From NCBI RefSeq assembly GCF_900090235.1, contig NZ_LT607750.1, forward strand, positions 7,025,501 through 7,089,500: DNA of 64,000 bases. The letters are read 5' to 3'. Source of the DNA: Micromonospora echinaurantiaca. GTDB taxonomy: Bacteria; Actinomycetota; Actinomycetes; Mycobacteriales; Micromonosporaceae. Positions 26,538 to 34,220 of this stretch are shown piece after piece. A program made the translations under genes and the position numbers. Within the stretch, counting starts at the first letter, position 1; every line of letters starts with the position of its first letter. Below the pieces are notes generated by a model. The model did no database searches and was not told where the DNA came from. It was given only the letters and a program-made list of their open reading frames with translations.

Positions 26538-27847
26538 CAGCGACGGCCGACGCCGAGGCGGCCGCCAACGAGTTGACGCCGCTCGCCGACTACCTGGGCA
26601 GTGTGCTGCGCAGGTTACGCGCGCTGCCTCCGCTCGACCTCGACCTCACCCAGGCGCACGGCAACGTCCTCGCCGAGGACGTCGTCGCGCCGCACGCCTT
26701 CCCGGCCTTCGACCAAGCGGCCGTGGACGGTTACGCGGCCCGCTGGGAGGACATCGCCGGTGGCGGGCGGGGCGTCGGCTACGTACCCGCCCAGGTCGGG
26801 TCGCCGGGCGGCCGGAACGTGCGGCTCAACGTGGTCGGCGACCTCGGCGCGGCCAGCTGGCGGCCGGTCCGGCTCACCCCGGGCTCGTGCTTCTCGGTCG
26901 CCGCCGGGGCGCCGCTGCCCATCGCGGCCGACGTGGTGGTCCCGGTGGAGTGGACCGACCAGGGCATGGCCGCCGTCGAGATCTTCCGCGTCCCCAAGCG
27001 GGGGTACGGGGTGCGCCGGGCCGGCGAGGAACTGCCCGCCGGCACCCTGCTCGCCCGGGCCGGCACCTACGTCTCGCCGGCCCTGGTCGCGGTCTTCGCC
27101 GCCACCGGCATCGGGCACGTGGTGGTCCGGCCCAGCCCCCGGGTGGTCATCGTGGCCACCGGGGACGAACTGGTCGACGTCGGCCGGGGCAGCCAGCCGG
27201 GCCAGGTGGTGGACGCCAACTCGCACGCGTTGACCGCCGCCGCGGCCGAGGCGGGCGCGCTGGCGTACCGGGTGGGCATCTGTGACGACGACCCGGAGGG
27301 GCTGCGCGGGCTGCTGGAGGACCAGACCCTGCGGGCCGACCTGATCATCACCACCGGCGGCACCGGCACCGGTCCGGGCGACATGGTCCGCCGGATCCTC
27401 TCCCGCCGGGATGGCGGCCGGGCCGGGCCGGTCACCTTCACCGAGGTCGCCCTCTATCCCGGCACCGCGCTCGGCTTCGGCACCGTGGGCGCCGAGGAGG
27501 TGCCGGTGGTCTGCCTGCCCGGCGACCCGGGCGCGGCGCTGATCGGCTTCGAGGTGCTGGCCCGCCCCGCGATCAACCTGCTGGCCGGCGCGGAACCGGT
27601 GTTCCGGCCCAGCGTCCGGGCGCACCTGCTGGAGACCATCTCCTCCCCGGCCGGGCTGCGCGAGTTCCGGCCGGCGCACGTCGCCGAACGGCGGGGCGGC
27701 GGCTACACGGTGCAGCCGCTCAGCGGCGGGCCGTTCACCCTCTCCGGGCTGGCGGAGGCGAACGGGCTGATGGTGCTCGGCGAGCGGGTCACCACCGCGG
27801 CCGCCGGATCCACCGTGGACGTGCTGCTGCTGGATCGACGTCGGTGA
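26534..27847 (+). CDS. MoeA-like molybdotransferase, probable divisome protein Glp
   Basis: 437 residues from ATG 26534, overlapping galU. MoeA features: FDQAAVDGYA, AGEELPAGTLLARAG, VATGDELVDVG, ITTGGTGTGPGDMV and LPGDPGAALIGFEVL. In actinobacteria the moeA copy located beside galU, rimJ and sepX/glpR is the gephyrin-like Glp that binds FtsZ and the GlpR receptor during division. The same neighbourhood here favours that assignment over a purely molybdenum-cofactor role, though both are possible. Confidence 0.85.
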   Translation: MTATADAEAAANELTPLADYLGSVLRRLRALPPLDLDLTQAHGNVLAEDVVAPHAFPAFDQAAVDGYAARWEDIAGGGRGVGYVPAQVGSPGGRNVRLNVVGDLGAASWRPVRLTPGSCFSVAAGAPLPIAADVVVPVEWTDQGMAAVEIFRVPKRGYGVRRAGEELPAGTLLARAGTYVSPALVAVFAATGIGHVVVRPSPRVVIVATGDELVDVGRGSQPGQVVDANSHALTAAAAEAGALAYRVGICDDDPEGLRGLLEDQTLRADLIITTGGTGTGPGDMVRRILSRRDGGRAGPVTFTEVALYPGTALGFGTVGAEEVPVVCLPGDPGAALIGFEVLARPAINLLAGAEPVFRPSVRAHLLETISSPAGLREFRPAHVAERRGGGYTVQPLSGGPFTLSGLAEANGLMVLGERVTTAAAGSTVDVLLLDRRR

Positions 27848-27899
27848 GCCTGCGGCACGCCCTTCCGAGGCGCGTGGTCGCGGGCGTAGGGTCCGCCCG

Positions 27900-28550
27900 G
27901 TGAGTCTCTTCAACCCCGGACGGGCACCCGGCTGGCCGGTGGTGCTGGTGGACGGTCCCGTGCTGCTGCGCCCGTACCGGCGCTCGGACGCGGCCGCCTG
28001 GTCGGAGGTGCGTCGCGCCAACCAGGCCTGGCTGTCGCCGTGGGAGTCGTCGCTGCCCGGCAGCTGGGACGAGCTGAACTCGCCGGCCGCGTTCCGCTGG
28101 GTGTACCGGGACCAGCGGCGCTCGGCGCGTACCGGCGAGGGGATGCCGTTCGCCGTCTGCCTGCGTGAGGGCGGGCGGGAGCGGCTGGTCGGCCACCTCA
28201 ACCTGGGCAGCATCGTCCGGCGGGCGTTCTGCTCCGGCTACGTCGGCTACTGGGTGGACTCCAGAGTGGCCGGTCGCGGGGTCATCCCCACCGCGCTGGC
28301 GCTCGCCGTCGACCATGCGTTCGGCCCCGGTGGGCTGCACCGCGTCGAGGTGAACATCCGGCCGGAGAACCGGCCGTCCCGGCGGGTGGTGGAGAAGCTG
28401 GGCTTCCGCGAGGAGGCGTACCACGTGCGCTACATGCACATCGACGGTGCCTGGCGTGACCACATCGGATACGCGATGACCAGCGAGGAGGTCGCCGCCG
28501 AGGGCGGCTTGCTGGCCCGCTGGCACCGGATCCGCGCCGGCACCGGGTGA
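27900..28550 (+). CDS. GNAT N-acetyltransferase, RimJ-like
   Basis: 216 residues from GTG 27900. The acetyl-CoA site lies in GYWVDSRVAGRGVIPTALALAVDHAF. VEVNIRPENRPSRRVVEKLGFREEAYHVRYMHIDGAWRDH is the RimJ-type C-terminal half. It probably acetylates an N-terminus or amine. Placement between glp and sepX is conserved in actinobacteria, but a division role is not shown. Confidence 0.87.
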   Translation: MSLFNPGRAPGWPVVLVDGPVLLRPYRRSDAAAWSEVRRANQAWLSPWESSLPGSWDELNSPAAFRWVYRDQRRSARTGEGMPFAVCLREGGRERLVGHLNLGSIVRRAFCSGYVGYWVDSRVAGRGVIPTALALAVDHAFGPGGLHRVEVNIRPENRPSRRVVEKLGFREEAYHVRYMHIDGAWRDHIGYAMTSEEVAAEGGLLARWHRIRAGTG

Positions 28551-28733
28551 GCCGTCCCACGCACGGGATCGGCGCGGCGCGTCAGCATCCGGGCAGGTGG
28601 ACCGTAACCTCAAGTAACTGCAAGCTGTGGCAAGCGCTGTCCGCCCGTACGATCCGCGCACCCGAAACCGATCGGCGGAAGATCCTGCGGTCGGCCAGCG
28701 GTTGCTCCGAACTCGGTGACGGGAGGGGTGAGG

Positions 28734-29519
28734 GTGCCGACGTCGGTGCTCCTCGCCGTCCTCGCCGCCGCCGGCCTGCTCGCCCTCGCGCCGGCGCTGG
28801 TCCGCCGGTACGACGCCACCGAGCGGCTGGTGGCGGAGCGGGCGCAGTCGACGGCGCGGGTGCTCCAGCGCCGCCGGCGGCGTCGTACTGTCCCGGGGCG
28901 GCGGCCGGTCAACCCGTCCCGTGCCCTGGTCGTCACCCTCAGTGAGAATGCCGCCACGGGTGGGTTGAGCGCCCCGGTCTCCGCGCCGCCGGCGCCGCGC
29001 CGGTCGAACCGGCTGCGCGCCGTCCCGCCCGCGGTCAACCGGTCCCGCCGCCGGCCCCCACCGCGCCGGCCGCACACCCCGGCCGTCTACCGCCGCCGCC
29101 GGGTGCTGGCGGCGCTGCTGCTGCTCAACTTCGTCGAGCTGATCGGCGTGATCGTGGTCAGCCCCGGCTTCTGGATCAGCTTCTCGGTGACCGCCACCCT
29201 GCTGGTCGCGTACGTCGTACACCTGCGCAGCCGGGCGGTGGCCGACCGCCGGCGGCGGCGGGCGCGGGCCCGGGAGGCGGCCTGGCTGGCCGCCCGGCAG
29301 GCCGAGGTGCGGCGGGAGCAGGCCCGCCGGGCGGCGGCCCGCCGCGAGGCGCAGCGCCGGCTGGCGGCCCAGCGCGAGGTGGTACGCCGTGCCGCTATGG
29401 GCCTGGACCGCCCGGCCGACCTGCCGGCGGCGGCCAGCGGCGGCTCGGTCTCCTACCGGCGGGCCGGTGGCCTGCGGGGCCGCCCCTACCAGTCCGGCCG
29501 CGGCTCCCACTCCGCCTGA
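28734..29519 (+). CDS. Divisome membrane protein SepX/GlpR-like
   Basis: 261 residues from GTG 28734 (GTGs at 28728 and 28716 are alternatives). An N-terminal helix (TSVLLAVLAAAGLLALAPALV) is followed by a very basic stretch, a conserved SRALVVTLS segment, then two more helices (VLAALLLLNFVELIGVIVV, FSVTATLLVAYVVHL). A long Arg/Ala-rich charged helix follows, with a GRPYQSGRGSHSA tail. Architecture and position right after galU-glp-rimJ match SepX of Streptomyces / GlpR of Corynebacterium, a membrane receptor of the division machinery. Confidence 0.75.
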   Translation: MPTSVLLAVLAAAGLLALAPALVRRYDATERLVAERAQSTARVLQRRRRRRTVPGRRPVNPSRALVVTLSENAATGGLSAPVSAPPAPRRSNRLRAVPPAVNRSRRRPPPRRPHTPAVYRRRRVLAALLLLNFVELIGVIVVSPGFWISFSVTATLLVAYVVHLRSRAVADRRRRRARAREAAWLAARQAEVRREQARRAAARREAQRRLAAQREVVRRAAMGLDRPADLPAAASGGSVSYRRAGGLRGRPYQSGRGSHSA

Positions 29520-29726
29520 CCGGTTCGTGCCCGGCACGGCCGGGTCGGCGCGATATGCGCCCTGTGGGGTGTCCCGACGTCGAGGATGCCCCCAGATCGG
29601 CGATCCGGAGTCGATCAAGGGAGCGGCGCGCCGGGGGCGATTCGCGGCGGAGGCCGGCGACCTGTTAGCCTTGTCGCCGGCCCGCCCGGTGTCAGCCGGG
29701 TGGGACCTCGCCGGTCCGCCGGCGGA
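29520..29726. other. Intergenic region upstream of tRNA-Ala
   Basis: No gene seen. The tRNA promoter must lie here but no clean -35/-10 pair is visible. Confidence 0.4.
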
Positions 29727-29803
29727 GGGGCTGTGGCGCAGACCGGTAGCGCACCTCGTTCGCATCGAGGGGGTCAGGGGTTCAAATCCCCTCAGCTCCA
29801 CCA
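29727..29803 (+). tRNA. tRNA-Ala(CGC)
   Basis: A full cloverleaf can be drawn. The acceptor GGGGCTG (29727-29733) pairs with CAGCTCC (29793-29799, one G-T). The D arm is GCGC/GCGC, and the anticodon stem CCTCG/CGAGG encloses loop TTCGCAT (anticodon CGC). The T arm holds TTCAAAT, with discriminator A29800. CCA is genome-encoded (29801-29803). The gene is intact and is the insertion target of the mobile island that follows. Confidence 0.95.
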
Positions 29804-29804
29804 G
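29790..29804. other. Candidate left attachment site core (attL)
   Basis: CCTCAGCTCCACCAG covers the last bases of the tRNA-Ala acceptor stem, CCA and one further base. It recurs with one mismatch at 49804-49818. The integrase gene begins its stop side 62 bases away, the usual arrangement of tRNA-integrating actinobacterial elements. Confidence 0.6.
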
Positions 29805-29865
29805 TAACACCGCTGAGCAGCGGAAACGCTGCCAGCAAGATCGCTAGGACCAGATTCGGCCCAAA

Positions 29866-31125
29866 TCAGCGCGGACTCTGTGATTTCGGGGTCGACGTCC
29901 GGCGTCTGGCGCTCGCGGCCTGGAGCGCAGTACTGATGATGTTGCGGCGGCGGTCTTTCTTGGGCCACCAGTGAACGTAGGTCTCCAGCGTGATCCGCAG
30001 GCTGGAGTGCCGCAGCGCGTTCTGCACGTCGGTGGGATCGGCACCCGAGGTGATCAGGCGGGTGGCGAAGTAGTGCCGCAGGGAGTGGAAGGTGCCACCG
30101 TCGGGCCAGTCGGCAGCCTTGCGCCATGTCCGCCACATGTCGGACCAGCGCTGGTCGTGGATCGGTCGGCCCAGGTCGTCGGTGAACAGCAGCGGGACCA
30201 GGCGGCGGCGGGGCTCCTTGCCGGGGTCGGGCGTGCCGGCGGTGATGTCGGGCAGCTCGACCAGGACGGGCGGATGCTTGCGGACGTGCTCGGCGAAGAC
30301 CGCCGCCACATGGTCGTCCAGGTCCACGTCACCGACCGAGCCAGCCTTGGGCGGAGCGAGGTAGAAACCGCCGTAGCTGGCCTTGTGGAACCGCAGTTGC
30401 TGAACCACATGGACTTCCTGACGGTCCGGGTCGACACACCGCGTGCTGTCCTCCAGGCCGAGGACTTCCCCCAGTCTCAGACCCTCGCCCGCGCCGGCCC
30501 AGATGGCCGCCTGATATTCGTGGGGCACCACGTCGACCAGGGCGAGCACGTCGTCATCGGTCGGTACCCACTTGGGTGCGCGGGAGAAGCCGCGCAGGAT
30601 CGCGAAGAGTCGGATCGACTTGCAGGGGTTGTCGGGTATCACCTTGTCGGCCACGGCCGAGTTCATGATGTTGTTCAGCAGGTCGAAGTAGGTCTTGACC
30701 GACGACTGCGCAACGTTGGCTTGCAGGAGTTTGGCGATCCATTCGAGTACGTCGGTGACGGTGATTCCGCGAATCGGGCGATCACCGAAGTGCGGGTAGT
30801 GGTGATGCCGTAGCCGGGACTCGGTGTGGCGCTGGTAGTCGAGTGCCTGCCCGATCTGCCGTGAGACGCGCCACCGCTCGGCGTACTCACGGAAGGTGGA
30901 GCGTCGCTCGCTCTGATCAATCTTGGTTTCCTCGGCGAGCCCGGCACGCGCTCGGGCATCGAACGCTTCGGCGTCGTCCTTCCGTTCGAATAGACGTTCC
31001 CGAGGTTCCCCGTTCGCGTCTTCGTACCGACACCGCCAGCGCTTACCGCGCCCATACCGCTCCGACTTGAGTCGCTTCCCATCCGGTCCACGCTTTTTCA
31101 GGTACCACCGATCATCGACGGCCAT
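29866..31125 (-). CDS. int: Tyrosine recombinase (AICE integrase)
   Basis: 419 residues from ATG 31125. The N-terminal SAM-like DNA-binding domain (about 75-165) is followed by a catalytic domain with R217 (GLRLGE), H347-S-L-R350, H373 and nucleophile Y383 (ETYVHWW). All five core residues are in place, so the protein should be active. It integrates and, with the excisionase, excises the element at tRNA-Ala. The start overlaps the excisionase gene by 14 bases. ORF sequence upstream of ATG 31125 belongs to that overlap. Confidence 0.93.
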   Translation of the reverse strand: MAVDDRWYLKKRGPDGKRLKSERYGRGKRWRCRYEDANGEPRERLFERKDDAEAFDARARAGLAEETKIDQSERRSTFREYAERWRVSRQIGQALDYQRHTESRLRHHHYPHFGDRPIRGITVTDVLEWIAKLLQANVAQSSVKTYFDLLNNIMNSAVADKVIPDNPCKSIRLFAILRGFSRAPKWVPTDDDVLALVDVVPHEYQAAIWAGAGEGLRLGEVLGLEDSTRCVDPDRQEVHVVQQLRFHKASYGGFYLAPPKAGSVGDVDLDDHVAAVFAEHVRKHPPVLVELPDITAGTPDPGKEPRRRLVPLLFTDDLGRPIHDQRWSDMWRTWRKAADWPDGGTFHSLRHYFATRLITSGADPTDVQNALRHSSLRITLETYVHWWPKKDRRRNIISTALQAASARRRTSTPKSQSPR

Positions 31126-31312
31126 TAGCGCCCCCTTGTCCGGTGAGCCAGGAGCGCACCTCGCTGGGGTCATAACGCAGGTGACGGCCGACCTTGAAGG
31201 CCCGAGGCCCGGTGCGCCGGGACCGCCACTGGTAAAGGGTGTCTACCGGAATGCGCAGGAACGCGGATACCTCCTCGATGGTCCAGAGTGGTTCGTTGGT
31301 GGTTATCGTCAT
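31112..31312 (-). CDS. xis: Excisionase, MerR/AlpA-like helix-turn-helix
   Basis: 66 residues. LWTIEEVSAFLRIPVDTLYQWRSRRTGPRAFKVGRHLRYDPSEVRSWL is the small winged HTH of the excisionase (HTH_17) family. It overlaps int by 14 bases and the upstream 67-residue gene by 4 (TCAT), so all three are co-translated. It directs the integrase toward excision. Confidence 0.88.
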   Translation of the reverse strand: MTITTNEPLWTIEEVSAFLRIPVDTLYQWRSRRTGPRAFKVGRHLRYDPSEVRSWLTGQGGANGRR

Positions 31313-31512
31313 GAGCTCTCCTTTCGGGTGATGGTGATGTAGGCGCGGCTTTCGCCGCTGTAGCCGGCGGGGCGGGTGCTGGTGCGGCAGGTGACGTGCT
31401 CGCGGCCGTAGTAGGCGGCGAGCTGGGCCGCGATGGTGGCGGCGTGGGCGGTGACGGAGGCGGTCGGCCCGATGAGGCGGACCGCGACCAGGGGGCGGGG
31501 GCGTGTGGGCAT
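31309..31512 (-). CDS. Small hypothetical AICE protein (67 aa)
   Basis: From ATG 31512 (MPTRPRPLVAVRLIG). Contains AATIAAQLAAYYGREHVTCRTSTRPAGYSGESRAYITIT, an alpha/beta pattern ending in a YITI strand. It is the first gene of the [67 aa]-xis-int unit. Its promoter region between 31513 and 31603 holds the palindrome at 31590-31607. Role unknown; such short genes are regular companions of xis in these elements. Confidence 0.7.
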   Translation of the reverse strand: MPTRPRPLVAVRLIGPTASVTAHAATIAAQLAAYYGREHVTCRTSTRPAGYSGESRAYITITRKESS

Positions 31513-31589
31513 GCCGTGCTCCTTCCAGGTGGCCGGGCCGGGGTGCTGGTCGGTCGCTGTGGAGTTGTCAAGGAACGGGTTCGCAGGCG

Positions 31590-31607
31590 TTGACACGTAC
31601 GTGTCAA
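31590..31607. promoter_or_regulatory. Palindrome TTGACACGTACGTGTCAA, copy a (before xis-int unit)
   Basis: A perfect 18-bp palindrome that overlaps the stop codon of the repSA gene and lies 78 bases before the 67-aa gene that heads the xis-int unit. The same core occurs at 35286-35301 and 37751-37768. Each arm contains TTGACA, which is also a -35 hexamer. Probable binding site of an element-encoded regulator. Confidence 0.75.
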
Positions 31608-33193
31608 GCGGCCAGGGGTCGGGCGGCGGTCCGGTGGGCCGCCAGCTCGTCGGCCAGGGCGTCGAGGCCGGCTTGGTGTCGGGCGCGGGCTTGGGCGGCG
31701 GCGGTGTTGGCGAGCAGGGCGTCGCCGGTGGTGATCCAGCCGGTGGCGTGGTAGCCGAGTTCGTAGATGACGCGTTCGGTTTGTTCGTCGTCCCAGGTGT
31801 GGGGGTGGCCTTCGGTGCGGCGCCAGATGGTGCGCTGCATGCGCAGGAAGCCGAGGGTGACGGAGAAGGCGCGGCTTTTGGTGGCGATGTGGCCGCCGTA
31901 GCCGAACTGGTGCGCCCAGCGGCGAAGCCGGGCGTAGTCGGGGTGCTCGCCCAGGTCCCAGCACGCGCGGATGAGCCGGCCGAGGTGGGTGCGCGGGTCG
32001 CCGTGGGTCTGGACGGAGAGGTCGTCGACACGGCGAAGGTTGAGGCCGGTCACTTCGGTGCTTTTGGTGACGTACTTGGCGATGTAGCCGGTGATCTGGG
32101 CGAGGTTGACCTCATGGCCGGGGGCGTTGACGTGCTTGAGGTCCAGGCCCTTGTCACCCCACGCGATGTGCCAGCCCTGCCCGCCGTTGGCGGGGTGCGG
32201 GGCCGAGGTGTAGGCCGTCTTGACGAACGCGGCCCGGACCGCCTCTTCGAACAGGCCCCGGGTGATGATCCGGGGTGGGGGCACGATGGCCTGCGGGCAG
32301 TCGGGGTTGTAGCCGTCGAGGCGGATGAGGGCGTGGTAGTGGATGACGCCGCGTACCTGGAATTCGTAGACCTTGATGTAGCGGCGGCGCAGCTCGACAC
32401 CGTGGGCGCGGCCGAGGCGGCGTAGCTCCCGGTCGACTTGCTGGATGGTGCGCCGCCACAGTTCGGGTGCTTCGTGGTTCCAGACGACCTGGCCGGTGTG
32501 GTCGTAGCAGTCCAGGCAGAGAGGCTGCCCGAGGTGGGCGTCACTGGCCTTGTGCCGCGTACCGCAGCGCAGGTCGACGCCGTGGGGGCAGGTGCGGCCG
32601 AAGGGGTGGCAGACGGCGGCGCGGCAGGTGCAGCCGTCCTTGCGGCGGCAGTCCGCGGCGTGGACCTTCACTACGCGGTGGTGGACCGGTCCGAAGGAGG
32701 GGGCGGTGGCGGTGAGGAAGATGGCGATGTGTTCGTGCAGGGGCGGCAGTCCCCACCGGTCGCCTTGTAGGCCGGCTTTGATGAGGTGGTAGGTGTCGCG
32801 GCGGTAGACCTCGGCGCAGGACGGGCAGACGGCGGCGCGGCGGTTGCCGCACGGGGTGTAGATCGCACCGTCGGGCATGTCCTCGGTGTCGATGGTGGCC
32901 ATGCGGTTGCCGTCGGCGTCGGTGACGTGGATCTGTCCCGCGAGGCGGATGGGGTGCTTGCAGGCCGAGGCCGCGCGGACGTGGCCCAGCCATTCGGGGT
33001 AGTCGGGGTCCTGGGCGCGGGCGCGGCCGGAGGCGACGGTGCGGGGGTCGTGGCCGCGTACCCAGCCGTCGCCGGGTGGTGGGGTGCGGGTGGGGGTGGC
33101 CCAGGGCCAGTAGCCGGCGGTGGGTTCGGCGGAGGCTCCCGTGCCCGAAACCGTGGTGGTTTCGGGCGCGAGAGGCAGCGTCGAGGAGGTCAC
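31604..33193 (-). CDS. repSA: Replication initiator protein, RepSA type (HUH)
   Basis: 529 residues. Several Cys-rich zinc knuckles (CPSC near 123, CRRKDGCTCRAAVC near 182-195, CLDC near 226). The HUH metal-binding motif HYH is at 285-287 (RGVIHYHALIRLDGY), and Y370/Y374 lie in GYIAKYVTKS, the catalytic tyrosine region of rolling-circle initiators. In pSAM2, RepSA nicks the element's own origin so it replicates after excision. Overlaps the upstream SpdB-like gene by 4 bases. Confidence 0.88.
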   Translation of the reverse strand: MTSSTLPLAPETTTVSGTGASAEPTAGYWPWATPTRTPPPGDGWVRGHDPRTVASGRARAQDPDYPEWLGHVRAASACKHPIRLAGQIHVTDADGNRMATIDTEDMPDGAIYTPCGNRRAAVCPSCAEVYRRDTYHLIKAGLQGDRWGLPPLHEHIAIFLTATAPSFGPVHHRVVKVHAADCRRKDGCTCRAAVCHPFGRTCPHGVDLRCGTRHKASDAHLGQPLCLDCYDHTGQVVWNHEAPELWRRTIQQVDRELRRLGRAHGVELRRRYIKVYEFQVRGVIHYHALIRLDGYNPDCPQAIVPPPRIITRGLFEEAVRAAFVKTAYTSAPHPANGGQGWHIAWGDKGLDLKHVNAPGHEVNLAQITGYIAKYVTKSTEVTGLNLRRVDDLSVQTHGDPRTHLGRLIRACWDLGEHPDYARLRRWAHQFGYGGHIATKSRAFSVTLGFLRMQRTIWRRTEGHPHTWDDEQTERVIYELGYHATGWITTGDALLANTAAAQARARHQAGLDALADELAAHRTAARPLAA

Positions 33194-34089
33194 GCGGTGG
33201 CTCCCACGGCAGTGCCGTTGTGGGTCTTGTCGTTGATGGTCGGTTGGTTGGTGGTGAGGGCCGTCAGGATGTCGGCGGCCGTGGTGGTGGGGACGCGCAG
33301 CCGCACGGCGAGTTGGCCGGCGGTGATGGGCTCACCGTGGGCCTTCTCGTGAGCGGCAGCGACGATCCGGGCGTTGGACAGCAGTGCCGGCGGCGGGCCG
33401 GTCATGGCTGGCGCGGGCGCCGCAGGTGCCGGGGTCGCGTCGGTGTCGGTGGTGTCCGGGGTGGGCTCGACCGTCGTCACGGTCGCGGTGTCCTCGCCAG
33501 AGGTGGACAGGGTGATCGGTTCGCGGGTGGGTGCGGTGTCGGTGTCGGGTGCGGGGTTGGTGGCCGGGGTCGCGGCGGCCGGGCGGACCAGCGGTGAGGC
33601 GGGGATGTCAGGTGACGACGCCTCAGCGGTGGTGGCCGGCACCAGTGCCGAGACAGGTGCAGTCAGCCGGTTGGTGGTGCGCTTTCCGGTGGCGAGTAGA
33701 GCGGCGGTGGCCATGAGCATCAGGCCATCGACGGCGAGGGGACCGAACCAGACGACGAGGGTTTCCTCGTTGTAGTGGTCGAGCAGTCCGGACAGGTGCC
33801 GGTAGGACACGAACGCGGCGACCAGGGCGACGGGCGGCAGCCCGACCCAGCGCAGCACGTTCCAACCCCAGCCCGTCGGCCAGGGCGTGCGAGCAAGGAT
33901 CTCGATAGCGATGAACAGGAACAGCGGCCAGACGATCGAGGAGACGACCGCGCCGGGTTCCGGGCTCCAGTTCTCCGGTGCCCCGTCGGGGGCGATGAAT
34001 GAGTGAGCGATGTTCGCGGCGACGGAGACGAGTCCGCCCAGGACCAGGCCGAGGTAGGCCCAGCCGCGCGAGGGTCGAGAGGTCGTCAT
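33190..34089 (-). CDS. DUF2637 membrane protein (SpdB-like)
   Basis: 299 residues from ATG 34089. About four helices in the first 150 residues (GLVLGGLVSVAANIAHSF, VVSSIVWPLFLFIAIEIL, LRWVGLPPVALVAAFVSYRHLSGLLDHYNEE, WFGPLAVDGLMLMATAALL) carry the DUF2637 signature. A Thr/Pro/Ala linker follows, then a C-terminal small helix-turn-helix-like segment (NARIVAAAHEKAHGEPITAGQLAVRLRVPTTTAADILTAL). Spd proteins help spread the element between hyphal compartments. The HTH-like tail suggests DNA contact. Confidence 0.82.
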   Translation of the reverse strand: MTTSRPSRGWAYLGLVLGGLVSVAANIAHSFIAPDGAPENWSPEPGAVVSSIVWPLFLFIAIEILARTPWPTGWGWNVLRWVGLPPVALVAAFVSYRHLSGLLDHYNEETLVVWFGPLAVDGLMLMATAALLATGKRTTNRLTAPVSALVPATTAEASSPDIPASPLVRPAAATPATNPAPDTDTAPTREPITLSTSGEDTATVTTVEPTPDTTDTDATPAPAAPAPAMTGPPPALLSNARIVAAAHEKAHGEPITAGQLAVRLRVPTTTAADILTALTTNQPTINDKTHNGTAVGATA

Positions 34090-34220
34090 CGGTGCCTCCG
34101 GGGCCGGCGGGTGCGGAGGTTGGCGCAGTCGTGGCAGCGGGGACCCTTTTCGAAGGGGCCGAGTTCAGTGCCGCAGTTGGCGCACAGGCGCAGGTCGTAG
34201 TCATCGAGGGTCGGGGTCAT
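34086..34220 (-). CDS. Small zinc-ribbon protein (44 aa)
   Basis: From ATG 34220: a 44-residue protein with CANCGTE and CHDC, two CxxC pairs 15 residues apart, then an Arg-rich tail. It overlaps the SpdB-like gene (ATGA) and the SprT-like gene (ATGA), so it is embedded in a tightly coupled operon. Possible DNA- or protein-binding accessory of the element. Confidence 0.75.
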   Translation of the reverse strand: MTPTLDDYDLRLCANCGTELGPFEKGPRCHDCANLRTRRPRRHR

